From Ehretia macrophylla (lineage: Eukaryota > Streptophyta > Magnoliopsida > Boraginales > Ehretiaceae): a DNA stretch of 64,000 nucleotides. The position numbers were made by a program, and so were the translations under genes. The number at the start of each line of letters is the position of its first letter. The stretch's first letter is position 1. Below, piece by piece: positions 9,535 through 19,697 of this stretch. The stretch lies in NCBI GenBank assembly GCA_037974665.1, contig CM075771.1, positions 5,084,881-5,148,880 of the forward strand, written 5' to 3'. The notes under the pieces are model-generated. The model saw only the letters and a list, made by a program, of their open reading frames with translations, did no database searches and had not been told where the DNA came from.

Positions 9535-11809
9535 TGTAATACCCGAGCCCGGAATGTGAATTTTCTTGTTTATTATTTTGAAAATTTTATTTCCTTAAAT
9601 TCTTTGTGAATTAATTGTTACTTTCTCGCCTACGCAACGTGCATTGCATTTCAGGAGCGATAGCTAGAGAACGATTTCTTGTCCTCAGCAAATAGTGAAA
9701 CTAGTGTTTAGATGACTTAAATTTTATATTTTAAATGTTGCTAGCTTTAATTGATCTTACCTTAGCTAAAATGGCTTTAAAATGCACAAAAATAGAGCCT
9801 TTGACCAAGTTTTAGGTTGTTTGACTTGGACCTTTGACCCTTTGACCATTTAACTCTTAAATAAACATTTAACTAAGCAAAAAAAAAACAGCAGCAAAAC
9901 AGAGCAGCTCTGGCCGTGAGTTTCCAAGAAGAAAAAAAAAACCTTTCAACTTCCAATCATTCAATCTTCGCGTGAGCTCGTGCGGGGTGGTTTCCGAGGT
10001 GACTAGCGTTGTTTTCCTAGCGACTAGGAGTGCCTAAGGTGAGGGAAGCATGTTATTTGCGCATTTAAACGTTATGTATGTTAACTTTGTCAATTTTGAG
10101 ATTTATCCGTAGATCGTTATTTAAAGCGATTTGATGTTTCTAGAATGTTCCTTGGCATTTGTAGAACATGTATTTATAGCTTTGTAACATTTTCTGCGGT
10201 TAAATGTTGTGATTGCAAATTAATTGTCAATTCAATAGTGTTTTATGAATAGTAAAACCTTGAAACGTTGAAGTTGCGCTATTATGCTTTCTGTTGATGT
10301 AGAAATGTGCTAGGTACGCTAGAATGCTAAAATGTGTGGTTTGTTTGGGTTGCGTAGTGGAAAAAATGAGAATTATGCCTTTGGGAAAGTCGGGGTCGAT
10401 TAGGTCGACTTTAACGTTTTCTCGTTTTGCGTGTTGGCATTGCTTCGGGAAGCCATGGAAGCACTTTTGGTGCGATTATGGCGTTGGTTGGGTGTTTGGT
10501 TGTTATAGTTGTAGTTCAAACGAGAAAGGGGGAAATCGGGGCTTTGCGCGAGTTCTAGGGTAAAGTAAGGTTTCGGGGTCTTTAGACGTGCCTTATGGTG
10601 ACCTAGGAGGGTTGGCGAAGTCGGTTTCCAGAACTCGTGGCTCGTTTGGAAATGGTAGCGTTTTGATAGTTGGGGCCAATTTGTGTTTTTGTGTGTTTTC
10701 TTGACTTTATGCCTATAGAATGCTTAGAATTACTTGAAATACTTGTTTGAGTTGTTTTGGATTGAATTGCTTATCCATTGCTGCTATTGCGTGCGAGAGT
10801 AACCTACTTTGTTATTCTCCCACGTGTGGCTTTATCGCTTGTTTATCGCCTTGTATCGAGTCTTGCATTGCATAGTGTCTCGCGCGTGAGTGATGGGCCT
10901 CTCTGGGTAGCCTTGGGTTGCCAGTGTTGGTTGCTCTAGCTCCGCTGCTATTCCCTTTCACGCTTGGGTTGCCTCCTAGGGAGATTTGGGTCGTAGGTTG
11001 ATGGATACTTCCGGGGTATTCCAAATTGGTGTTATAAGGTGGTTTGGGCCGGCGCGTCATCATCGAATTCGTGTTTGAAAGTTGTTCTTGAAAAGAGTAT
11101 CGTATCCTTTGAATGAGTGTTTATAGCTTTAATGCTTGCCTTGCTTTGTTGATGGCTTTATTATATCTCGGTATGATATATGTATACATTGCTTGGCTAA
11201 TTGCATTGCATACTCCTCTCATCTCCGTCCTTGAGACCAATTGCCCTCGCTGAGCAATAGTTTTTGCTCATTCTTTTCTATACCATATTTTTTACAGGAG
11301 TAGTTGAAGCAGACCCTCTCGAGGTAATTGAGGAGGAGGAACAGGTGGAGGTGTTCCCGTGATTGCACTTCTTTGCTTTGCTGGTGGTTGGTTGCCAGAT
11401 TTTTGTGCGAGCCTTGCATGATATGTATATTGCTTGGATGTCGTTTAATTTTGAGGCTTGTAGCCTTGTATGTATTTTCTAGTTTGAGGCCTCTACGGTC
11501 TATTGTTGTATAAGTTGGAAGAATGTAAAGTTGTAACTTATACTCTTGTGACTAGTAAGAAAATGCATGCTAATAGAATTGATTAGTGGCATAAGTACTT
11601 GTGTAGTATGCATATCATTTTTGGTTTGGAAAGTTTGTTAATAAGAAATGTATGTTTTTAAAGAAAGTTGGCTTGTTTTGATTATTTTATGGCTTTCGCA
11701 AGTATTATATTGATTTTAGGGTTTTCGGATCGTCCGCAGTACAGAGGAGACTTCGTCCGTGTGTCGGGTCCGGGCTTGGCCTTTTGCGGGGTCGGGTCGG
11801 GGCGTGACA
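9535..11809 (+). mobile_element. Solo LTR of a long-LTR retrotransposon
   Basis: A 2275-bp sequence that starts TGTAATACCC and ends GGGGCGTGACA, flanked by a 5-bp target duplication. It has no internal region, primer site or second LTR, so it is a solo LTR left by LTR-LTR recombination. Blocks such as the run around 10571-10610, the GGGGTGGTTTCCGAGG stretch and the region 10850-11040 recur in the LTRs of the element at 19698, which fixes the family relationship and the plus orientation. It is shorter and clearly diverged from those LTRs, so it is an older or sister subfamily. Open frames of 60-98 codons inside it are not genes. Confidence 0.92.
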
Positions 11810-11814
11810 CCCGT
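11810..11814. repeat. Target-site duplication, right (CCCGT)
   Basis: Right copy for the solo LTR. The 5S spacer resumes directly with CATGTTGAGGGC. Confidence 0.85.
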
Positions 11815-12133
11815 CATGTTGAGGGCACAATTCCTATATGTGTTAACGGTTCACAGTCCCAGCCTAGAGAGATGGCCAATTCAAAAGGCCCAATAGGCTT
11901 AACGATAGCCCATCCGCTTCAACGACGTAGCATCCTTGCAAGACGTGATATCGACACGTTGTAGGGCCCTCTGATGTACAGCGAGTCAGGTTGTCGTCCT
12001 TTTAACAGCTCAAGACGTACGATCCGGGCAAAAAAACAGGGCAAAACAAGAAAAGTGGCCTAAAACTGATGAAAATGTTCGATTTTGGGCTCCAAAAATG
12101 GGCAAAGCGAGCAAGCTCGCTGCCTCCGTCGTA

Positions 12134-12197
12134 CAAGCACGCTTAACTTCGTAGTTCTGATGGGATCCGGTGCATTAGTGCTGGTATGATCGCACCC
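12134..12197 (-). pseudogene. Truncated 5S rRNA gene, unit 16
   Basis: Only RNA positions 1-64 remain, including the A box. The spacer sequence GTCGTA (about 12128-12133) joins directly to CAAGCACGC, so the 3' half of the gene, its terminator and several hundred bases of the adjoining spacer are gone. The intermediate element and C box are missing, so TFIIIA binding and a functional RNA are not expected. Confidence 0.93.
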
Positions 12198-12756
12198 GTC
12201 AAGTTGAGGGCACAATTCCTATATGTGTTAACGGTTCACAGTCCCAGCCTAGAGAGATGGCCCATTCAAAAGGCCCAATGGGCTTAACGACAACCCATCC
12301 GCTTCAACAATGCAGCATCATCGCAAGACGTGATATCGACACGTTGTAGGGCCCTCTGATGTCCCGCGAGTCAGGTTGTTGTCCTTTTAACATCTCACGA
12401 CATACGATCCGGGACGGAAAAATAGAGCAAAAGAAGAAAAGTGGCCTGAAACTGATGAAAACGTTTGATTTTGGGCTACAAAAATGGGCATAGCGAGCAA
12501 GCTGGCTGCCCCCGTCGTAGAGCTCTCAGAGAGCTTTGCAACGGTATGCTGTGCGCCGCGTAACTCCTTACGGATCAAAAATTATGGGCACCGGAGCGAC
12601 GGAGACCTGGTCACAAACCGTACGCCCTCGGTTTGCGGGCCCGGCCTCTACGTGAAGCGAAGTTCTCTTGCCCAATGTTCCATGGGATTCGGTAATAGAG
12701 ATTTGGTGGATAAAGTATCTTGGCAACCCTAACCAGGGCAAAAAAAAATTGAAAAG

Positions 12757-12875
12757 GGGGTGCAACACGAGGACTTCCCAGGGGGTTACCCATCCTAGTA
12801 CTACTCTCGCCCAACCACGCTTAACATCGGAGTTCTGATGGGATCCGGTGCATTAGTGCTGGTATGATCGCACCC
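12757..12875 (-). rRNA. 5S rRNA gene, unit 17
   Basis: Full length. GGGTTACCC in the C box, CAACCACGC and AACATCGG at the A box. Confidence 0.93.
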
Positions 12876-13433
12876 ATCAAGTTGAGGGCACAATTCCTAT
12901 ATGTGTTAACGGTTCATAGTCCCAGCCTAGAGAGATGGCCCATTCAAATGGCCCAATGGGCTTAACAACAACCCATCCGCTTCAACAATGCAGCATCCTC
13001 GCAAGACGTGACATCGACACATTGTAGGGCCCTCTAATGTCCAGCGAGTCAGGTTGTCGTCCTTTTAACAACTCACGAAGTACGATACGGGATGGAAAAA
13101 TATAGCAAAAGAACAAAAGTGGCGGAAAACTAATGAAAACGTTCGATTTTGGGCTCCAAAACAGGGCATAGCGAGCAAGCTGGCTGCCCCCGTCGTAGAG
13201 CTCTCAGAAAGCTTTGTAACGGTATGTTGTGCGCTGCGTAACTCCTTACGGATAAAAAGTTATGGGAACCAGAGCGACGGAGACCTGGTCACAAACCCTA
13301 CGCCCTCGGTTTGTGGGCCTGGCCTCTATGTGAAGCGAAGTTTTCTTGCCCAATGTTCCGTGGGATTCGGTAATAGAGATTTGGTGGATAAAGTATCTTG
13401 GCAACCCTAACCAAGGCAAAAAAAGTTGAAAAG

Positions 13434-13552
13434 GGGGTGCAACACGAGGACTTCCCAAGGGGTCACCCAACCTAGTACTACTCTCGCCCAAGCACGCTTA
13501 ACTTCGTAGTTCTGATGGGATCCGGTGCATTAGTGCTGGTATGATCGCACCC
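13434..13552 (-). rRNA. 5S rRNA gene, unit 18
   Basis: Full length. CACCCAACC in the C box and CTTCGTAG; A box intact. Confidence 0.93.
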
Positions 13553-14109
13553 GTCATGTTTGGGGCACAATTCCAATATTGTTAACGGTTCACAGTGCCA
13601 GCCTAGAGAGATGGCCCATTCAAAAGGCCCAATGGGCTTAACGACAACCCATCCGCTTCAACAACGCAGCATTCTCGTAAGACGTGACATCGACACATTG
13701 TAGGGCCTTCTGATGTTCCGCGAGTCAGGTTGTCGTCCTTCTAACAGCTCACGACGTACGATCCGTGACGGAAAAACAAAGCAAAAGAAGAAAAGTGGCC
13801 TGAAACTGATGAAAACGTCCGATTTTGGGCTTCAAAAATGGGCACAGCGAGCAAGCTGGCTGCCCACGTCATAGAGCTCTCAGAGTGCTTTGCAACGGTA
13901 TGTTGTGCGCCGCGTAACCCCTTACAGATCAAAAGTTATGGGCACCGTAGTGACGAAGACCTGGTCAAAAACCCTACGCCCTCGGTTTGCGGGCCCGGCA
14001 TCTACGTGAAGCGAAGTTGTCTTGCCCAATGTTCCGTGGGTTTCTGTAATAGAGATTTGGTGGATAAAGTATCCTGGCAACCCTAACGAGGGCAAAAAAA
14101 ATTGAAAAG

Positions 14110-14227
14110 GAGGTGCAACACGAGGACTTCCCTGGGGTCACCCATCCAAGTACTACTCTCGCCCAAGCACGCTTAACTTCGGAGTTCTGATGGGATCCGA
14201 TGCATTAGTGCTGGTATGATCGCACCC
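14110..14227 (-). rRNA. 5S rRNA gene, unit 19 (118 nt)
   Basis: One base short in the C-box G run (CCCTGGGGTC). Other variants: GAGGTGC, CATCCAAG and CCGATGC. Confidence 0.9.
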
Positions 14228-14784
14228 GTCATCTTGAGGGCACAATTCCTATATGTGCTAACGGTTCACAGTCCTAGCCTAGAGAGATGGCCCATTGAAA
14301 AGGCCCAATGGGCTTAACAACAACCCATCCGCTTCAACAACGCAGCATCCTCGCAAAATGTGATATCAACACATTGTAGGGCCTTCTGATGTCCCGCGAG
14401 TCAGGTTGTCGTCCTTTTAACAGCTCACGACGTACGATCCGGGACGGAAAAACGGATAAAAAGAAGAAAAGTGGCCTGAAACTGATGAAAACCTTCGATT
14501 TTGGGCTCCAAAAAGGGCACAGCGAGCAAACTGGTGTCCCCTGTCGAAGAGCTCTCAGAGAGCTTTGCAACGGTATGTTGTGCGCTGCGTAACTCCTTAC
14601 GGATAAAAAGTTATTGGCACCTGAGCGACGAAGACCTGGTCACAAACACTACGCCATCGGTTTGCGGGCCCGACCTCTACGTGAAGCGAAGTTGTTTTGC
14701 CCAATGTTCCGCGGGATTTGGTAATAGAGATTTGGTGGATAAAGTATCGTGGCAACCCTAACCAGGGCAAAAAAAATTGAAAAG

Positions 14785-14903
14785 GGGGTGCAACACGAGT
14801 ACTTCCCAGGGGGTCACCCATCCTAGTACTACTCTCGCCCAAGGACGCTTAACTTCGGAGTTCTGATGGGATCCAGTGCATTAGTGCTGGTATGATCGCA
14901 CCC
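14785..14903 (-). rRNA. 5S rRNA gene, unit 20
   Basis: Full length. CGAGTACTT, CAAGGACGC in the A box and CCAGTGC. Confidence 0.93.
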
Positions 14904-15460
14904 GTCTTGTTGAGGGCACAATTCCTATATGTGTTAACGGTTCATAGTCCCAGCCTAGAGAGATGTCCCATTCAAATGGCCCAATGGGCTTAACGACAAC
15001 CCATCAGCTTCAACAACGCAGCACCCTCACATGATGTTATATCGACACGTTGTAGGGCCCTCTGATGTCCCGCGAGTCAGGTTGTCATCCTTTTAACAGC
15101 TCATGATGTACGATCCGGGATGGAAAAACATAGCAAAAAAGAAAAGTGGCATGAAACTGATGAAAACATTCAATTTTGGGCTCCAAAAACTGGCACAACG
15201 AGCAAGCTGGCTTCCCTTGTCGTAGAGCTCTCAAAGAGCTTTGCAACGGTATGCTGTGTGCTACGTAACTCCGTACGGATCAAAAGTTATGGGCACCGGA
15301 GCGACGGAGACCTGGTCACAAACCCTACGGCCTCGGTTTGCGGGCCCGACCTCTACGTGAAGCGAAGTTGTCTTGCCTAATGTTCCGTGGGATTCGGTAA
15401 TAGAGATTTGGTGGATAAAGTATCTTGGCAACCCTAACTAGGGCAAAAAAAATTGAAAAG

Positions 15461-15579
15461 GGGGTGCAACACGAGGACTTCTAAGGGGGTCACCCATCCT
15501 AGTACTACTTTCGCCCAAGCACGCTTAACTTAGGAGTTCTGATGGGATCTGGTGCATTAGTGCTGGTATGTTCGCACCC
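15461..15579 (-). rRNA. 5S rRNA gene, unit 21
   Basis: Full length. CTTCTAAGGGGG, CTACTTTCGC (intermediate element), AACTTAGG, ATCTGGTG and ATGTTCGC. Confidence 0.92.
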
Positions 15580-16136
15580 GTCATGTTGAGGGCACTATTC
15601 CTATATGTGTTAACGGTTCACAGTCCCAGCCTAGAGAGATGGCCCATTCAAAAGGCCCAATGGGCTTAACGATAACCCATCCGCTTCAACAACGCAACAT
15701 CCTCGCAAGATATGATATCGACACGTTGTAGGGCCCTCTGATGTCCCACGAGTCAAGTTGTCTTCCTTTTAACAGCTCACAACGTACGATCCGAGATGGA
15801 AAAACATAGCAAAAACGAAAAGTGGCATGAAACTGATGAAAACGTTCGATTTTGGGCTCCAAAAACTGGAACAGCGAGCAAGTTGGCTGCCCCTGTCGTA
15901 GAGCTCTCAGAGAGGTTTTCAACGGTATGCTGTGCGTTGCGTAACTCCTTACGGATCAAAAGTAATGTGCACCGGAGCGACGTAGACCTGGTCACAAACC
16001 CTACGGCCTCGGTTTTTGGGCCCGACCTCTACGTGAAGCGAAGTTGTCTTGCCTAATGTTCCATGGGATTCGGTAATAGAGATTTGGTGGATAAAGTATC
16101 TTGGAAACCCTAACCAGGGAAAAAAAAAATGGAAAG

Positions 16137-16255
16137 AGGGTGGAACACGAGGACTTCCAAGGGGGTCACCCATCCTAGTACTACTCTCGCCCAAGCACGC
16201 TTAACTTCGGAGTTCTGATGGGATCCGGTGCATTAGTGCTGGTATGCTTACACCC
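16137..16255 (-). rRNA. 5S rRNA gene, unit 22
   Basis: Full length. AGGGTGGAAC at the 3' end and ATGCTTACACCC at the 5' end; A and C boxes normal. Confidence 0.92.
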
Positions 16256-16813
16256 GTCATGTTGAGGGCACAATTCCTATATGTGTTAACGCTTCACAGT
16301 CCCAGCCTAGAGAGATGGCCCATTCAAAAGGCCCAATGGGCTTAACGACAACCCATCCGGTTCAACAACGCAGCATCCTCGCAAGATATGATATCGACAT
16401 GTTGTAGGGCCCTCTGATGTCCCACGAGTCAAGTTGTCGTCCTTTTAACAGCTCACGATGTACGATCTGGGACGAAAAAACAAAGCAAAAGAAGAAAAGT
16501 GGCATAAAACTAATGAAAACGTTCGATTTTGGTCTCCAAAAATGGGCAAAGCGAGCAAGCTGACAGCCCCTGTCGTAGAGCTCTCAGAGAGATTTGCAAC
16601 GGTATACTGTGCGCTGCGTAACTCCTTACGGATCAAAAGTTATGGGCACCGGAGCGACGGAGACCTGGTCACAAACCCTACGGCCTCGGTTTGCGGGCCC
16701 GACCTCTACGTGAAGCGAAGTTGTCTTGCCTAATGTTCCGTGGGATTCGGTAATATAGATTTGGTGGATAAAGTATCTTGGCAACCCTAACCAGGGCAAA
16801 AAAAATTGAAAAG

Positions 16814-16932
16814 GGGGTGCAACACAAGGACTTCCAAGGGGGTCACCCATCCTAGTACTACTCTCGCCCAATCACTCTTAACTTTGGAGTTCTGATGGGA
16901 TCCGGTGCATTAGTGCTGGTATATTCGCACCC
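16814..16932 (-). rRNA. 5S rRNA gene, unit 23
   Basis: Full length. CAATCACTCTTA alters two A-box positions; also ACACAAGG, AACTTTGG and ATATTCGC. Confidence 0.92.
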
Positions 16933-17490
16933 GTCATGTTGAGGGCACAATTCCTATATGTGTTAACGGTTCACAGTCCGAGCCTAGAGAGATGGCCCAT
17001 TCAAAAGGCCCAATGGGCTTAAGGACAACTCATCAGCTTCAACAACGCAGCATTCTCGCAAGACGTGATATCGACACGTTGTAGGGCCCTCTGATGTCCC
17101 GCGAGTCAGGTTGTCGTCCTTTTAACAGCTCACGACGTACGATTCGGGACGAAAAAATGGAGCAAAAGAAGAAAAGTGGCCTGAAACTGATGAAAACGTT
17201 CGATTTTGGGATCCAAAAATGGGCACAGCTAGCAAGCTCACTGCCACCGTCGTAGAGCTCTTAGACAGCTTTGCAACGGTATGCTGGGCGCTGCGTAACT
17301 CCTTACGGATCAAAAGTTATGGGCATCGGAGCGACGGAGACCTGGTCATAAACCCTACACCCTCAGTTTGCGGGCCCGGCCTCTACGTGAAGTGAAGTTG
17401 TCTTGCCCAATGTTCCGTGGGATTCGTTAATAGATCTTTGGTGGATAAAGTATCTTGGCAGCCCTAACCAGGGCAAAAAAAATTGAAAAT

Positions 17491-17608
17491 GGGGTGCACA
17501 CGAGGACTTCCGAAGGGGTCACCTATCCTAGTACTACTCTCGCCCAAGCATGCTTAACTTCGGAGTTCTGATGGGATCCAGTGCATTAGTGCTGGTATGA
17601 TCGCACCC
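17491..17608 (-). rRNA. 5S rRNA gene, unit 24 (118 nt)
   Basis: One base short in GTGCACACG. CACCTATCC in the C box, GCATGCTT in the A box, CCAGTGC. Confidence 0.91.
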
Positions 17609-18165
17609 GTCATGTTGAGGGCACAATTCCTATATGTGTTAACGGTTCATAGTCCCAGCCTTGAGAGATGGCCCATTCAAAAGACCCATTGGGATTAACG
17701 ACAACCCATCTGGTTCAACAATGCAGCATCCTTGCAAGACGTGATATCAACACGTTGTAGGACCCTCTGATGTACCGCGAGTCAGGTTGTCGTCCTTTTA
17801 ACAGCTCACGGCGTACGATCCGGGACGAAAAAATAAAGCAAAAGAAGAAAAGCCAACTGAAATTGATGAAAACGTTCGATTTTGGGCTTCAAAAATGGGC
17901 ACAGCGAGCAAACCGACTGCCCACGTCGTAGAGCTCCCAGAGAGCTTTACAACGGTATGCTGTGCACCACGTAACTCCTTACAGATCAAAAGTTATGGGC
18001 ACCGGAGCGACGGAGACCTAGTCACAAACCCTACGCCCTCGGTTTGTGGGCCCGGCCTCTACGTGAACGAAGTTGTCTTGCCCAATGTTCCGTGGGATTC
18101 GGTAATAGAGATTTGGTGGATAATGTATCTTGGCAACCCTAACCAGGGCCAAAAAAATTGAAAAG

Positions 18166-18284
18166 GGGGTGCAACACGAGGACTTCCCAAGGGCTCACCC
18201 ATCCTTGTACTACTATCGCCCAAGCACGTTTAACTTCGGAGTTCTGATGGGATCCGGTGCATTTGTGCTGGTATGATCGCACCC
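18166..18284 (-). rRNA. 5S rRNA gene, unit 25
   Basis: Full length. Carries a linked set of variants (AGGGCTCACC, CCTTGTACTACTATCGC, CATTTGTG) shared with unit 27 but absent from unit 26 between them. It also has CACGTTTA in the A box. Confidence 0.92.
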
Positions 18285-18842
18285 GTCATGTTGAGGGCAC
18301 AATTCTTATATGTGTTAACGGTTCATGGTCCCAGCCTAGAGAGATGGCCCATTCAAAAGCCCCATTGGGAATAACGACAACCCATCCGCTTCAACAATAC
18401 AGCATCCTCACAAGACATGATACCGACACGTTGTAGGGCCCTCTGATGTCCTGCGAGTCAGGTTGTTTCCCTTTTAACAGCTCACGACGTACGATCCGGG
18501 ACGAAAAAACAATGCAAAAGAAGAAAAATGTCCAGAAACTGATGAAAACGTTCCATTTTGGGCTCCAAAAATGGGCACAGCGAGCAAGCTGGCTGCCCCT
18601 GTCATAGAGCTCTTAGAGAGCTTTGCAACAGTATGCTGTGCGCTGCGTAACTCCTAATGGATCAAAAGTTATGGGCACCGGAGCGAAAATGACCTGGTCA
18701 CAAACCCTACATACTCGGTTTGTGGGCCCGGCCTCTACGTGAAGCGAAGTTGTCTTGCCCAATGTTCCGTGGGATTCGGTCATAGATATTTGGTGGATAA
18801 AGTATCTTGGCAACCCTAACCAGGGCAAAAAAAATTGAAAAT

Positions 18843-18961
18843 GGGGTACAACACGAGGATTTCCAAGGGGGTCACCCATCCTAGTACTACTCTCGCCCAA
18901 TCACGCTTAACTTCGGAGTTCTGATGGGATCTGGTACATTAGTGCTGGTATGTTCGCACCC
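18843..18961 (-). rRNA. 5S rRNA gene, unit 26
   Basis: Full length. GGTACAAC, GGATTTCC, CAATCACG in the A box, ATCTGGTACATT and ATGTTCGC. Confidence 0.92.
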
Positions 18962-19517
18962 ATCATGTTCAGGGCACAATTCCTATGTGTTAACGGTTCA
19001 CAGTCCCAGCCTAGGGAGATGGCCCATTCAAAAGGCCCAATGGGCTTAACGACAACTCATCCGCTTCAACAACGCAGCATTCTCGCAAGACGTGATATCG
19101 ACACATTGTAGGGCCCTCTGATGTCCCACGAGTCAGGTTGTCGTCCTTTATACAGCTCACAACGTACGATCCGAGATGGAAAAACAAAGCAAAAGAATAA
19201 AAGTGGCCTGAAACTGATGAAAACGTTCGATTTTGGGTTCCAAAAACGGGCAAAGGGAGCTGGCTCGCTGCCCCCGTCGTAGAGCTCTCAGACAGCTTTG
19301 CAACGGTATTTTGGGCGCTGCGTAACTCTTTACGGATCAAAAGTTAAGGGCACCGTAGCGACGGGGACCTGGTCATAAACCCTATGCCCTCGGTTTGCGG
19401 GCCCGGCCTCTACGTGAAGCGACGTTGTCTTGCCCAATGTTCCGTGGGATTCGGTAATAGAGATTTGGTGGATAAAGTATCTTGGCAACCCTAACTAGGG
19501 CAAAAAAAATTGAAAAG

Positions 19518-19636
19518 GGGGTGCACCACGAGGACTTCCCAAGGGCTCACCCATCCTTGTACTACTATCGCCCAAGCACGCTTAACTTCGGAGTTCTGAT
19601 GGGATCCGGTGCATTTGTGCTGGTATGATCGCACCC
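19518..19636 (-). rRNA. 5S rRNA gene, unit 27
   Basis: Full length, with the same linked variant set as unit 25 plus GTGCACCACG. The LTR element starts 62 bp upstream of its first nucleotide, so the -28 and -12 elements are retained. Confidence 0.93.
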
Positions 19637-19692
19637 GTCATGTTGAGGGCACATTTCCTATATGTGTTAACGGTTCATAGTCCCAGCCTAGA

Positions 19693-19697
19693 GAGAT
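19693..19697. repeat. Target-site duplication, left (GAGAT)
   Basis: Exact match to GAGAT at 26533-26537, in the CCTAGAGAGATGG segment of the 5S spacer. Confidence 0.95.

Larger units (their letters stand above)
11810..19697 (-). repeat. 5S rDNA tandem array, block B (units 16-27)
   Basis: The spacer resumes after the solo LTR and runs to a deletion that destroys unit 16. Eleven regular units of 675-677 bp follow. Neighbouring units 21-23 share private spacer variants (GGCATGAAAC or GGCATAAAAC, TTGCCTAATG, GGCCCGACCTC) and a T in the ATGTTCGC or ATATTCGC 5' end, evidence of local homogenisation. The block ends in the upstream spacer of unit 27, where the element at 19698 is inserted. Spacers hold no other gene. 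Confidence 0.97.

Noticed and set aside
9535-11809. Cassandra-type element (5S promoter inside an LTR)
   Set aside because: The LTRs here contain no 5S-like sequence; the 5S genes are the target, not part of the element.
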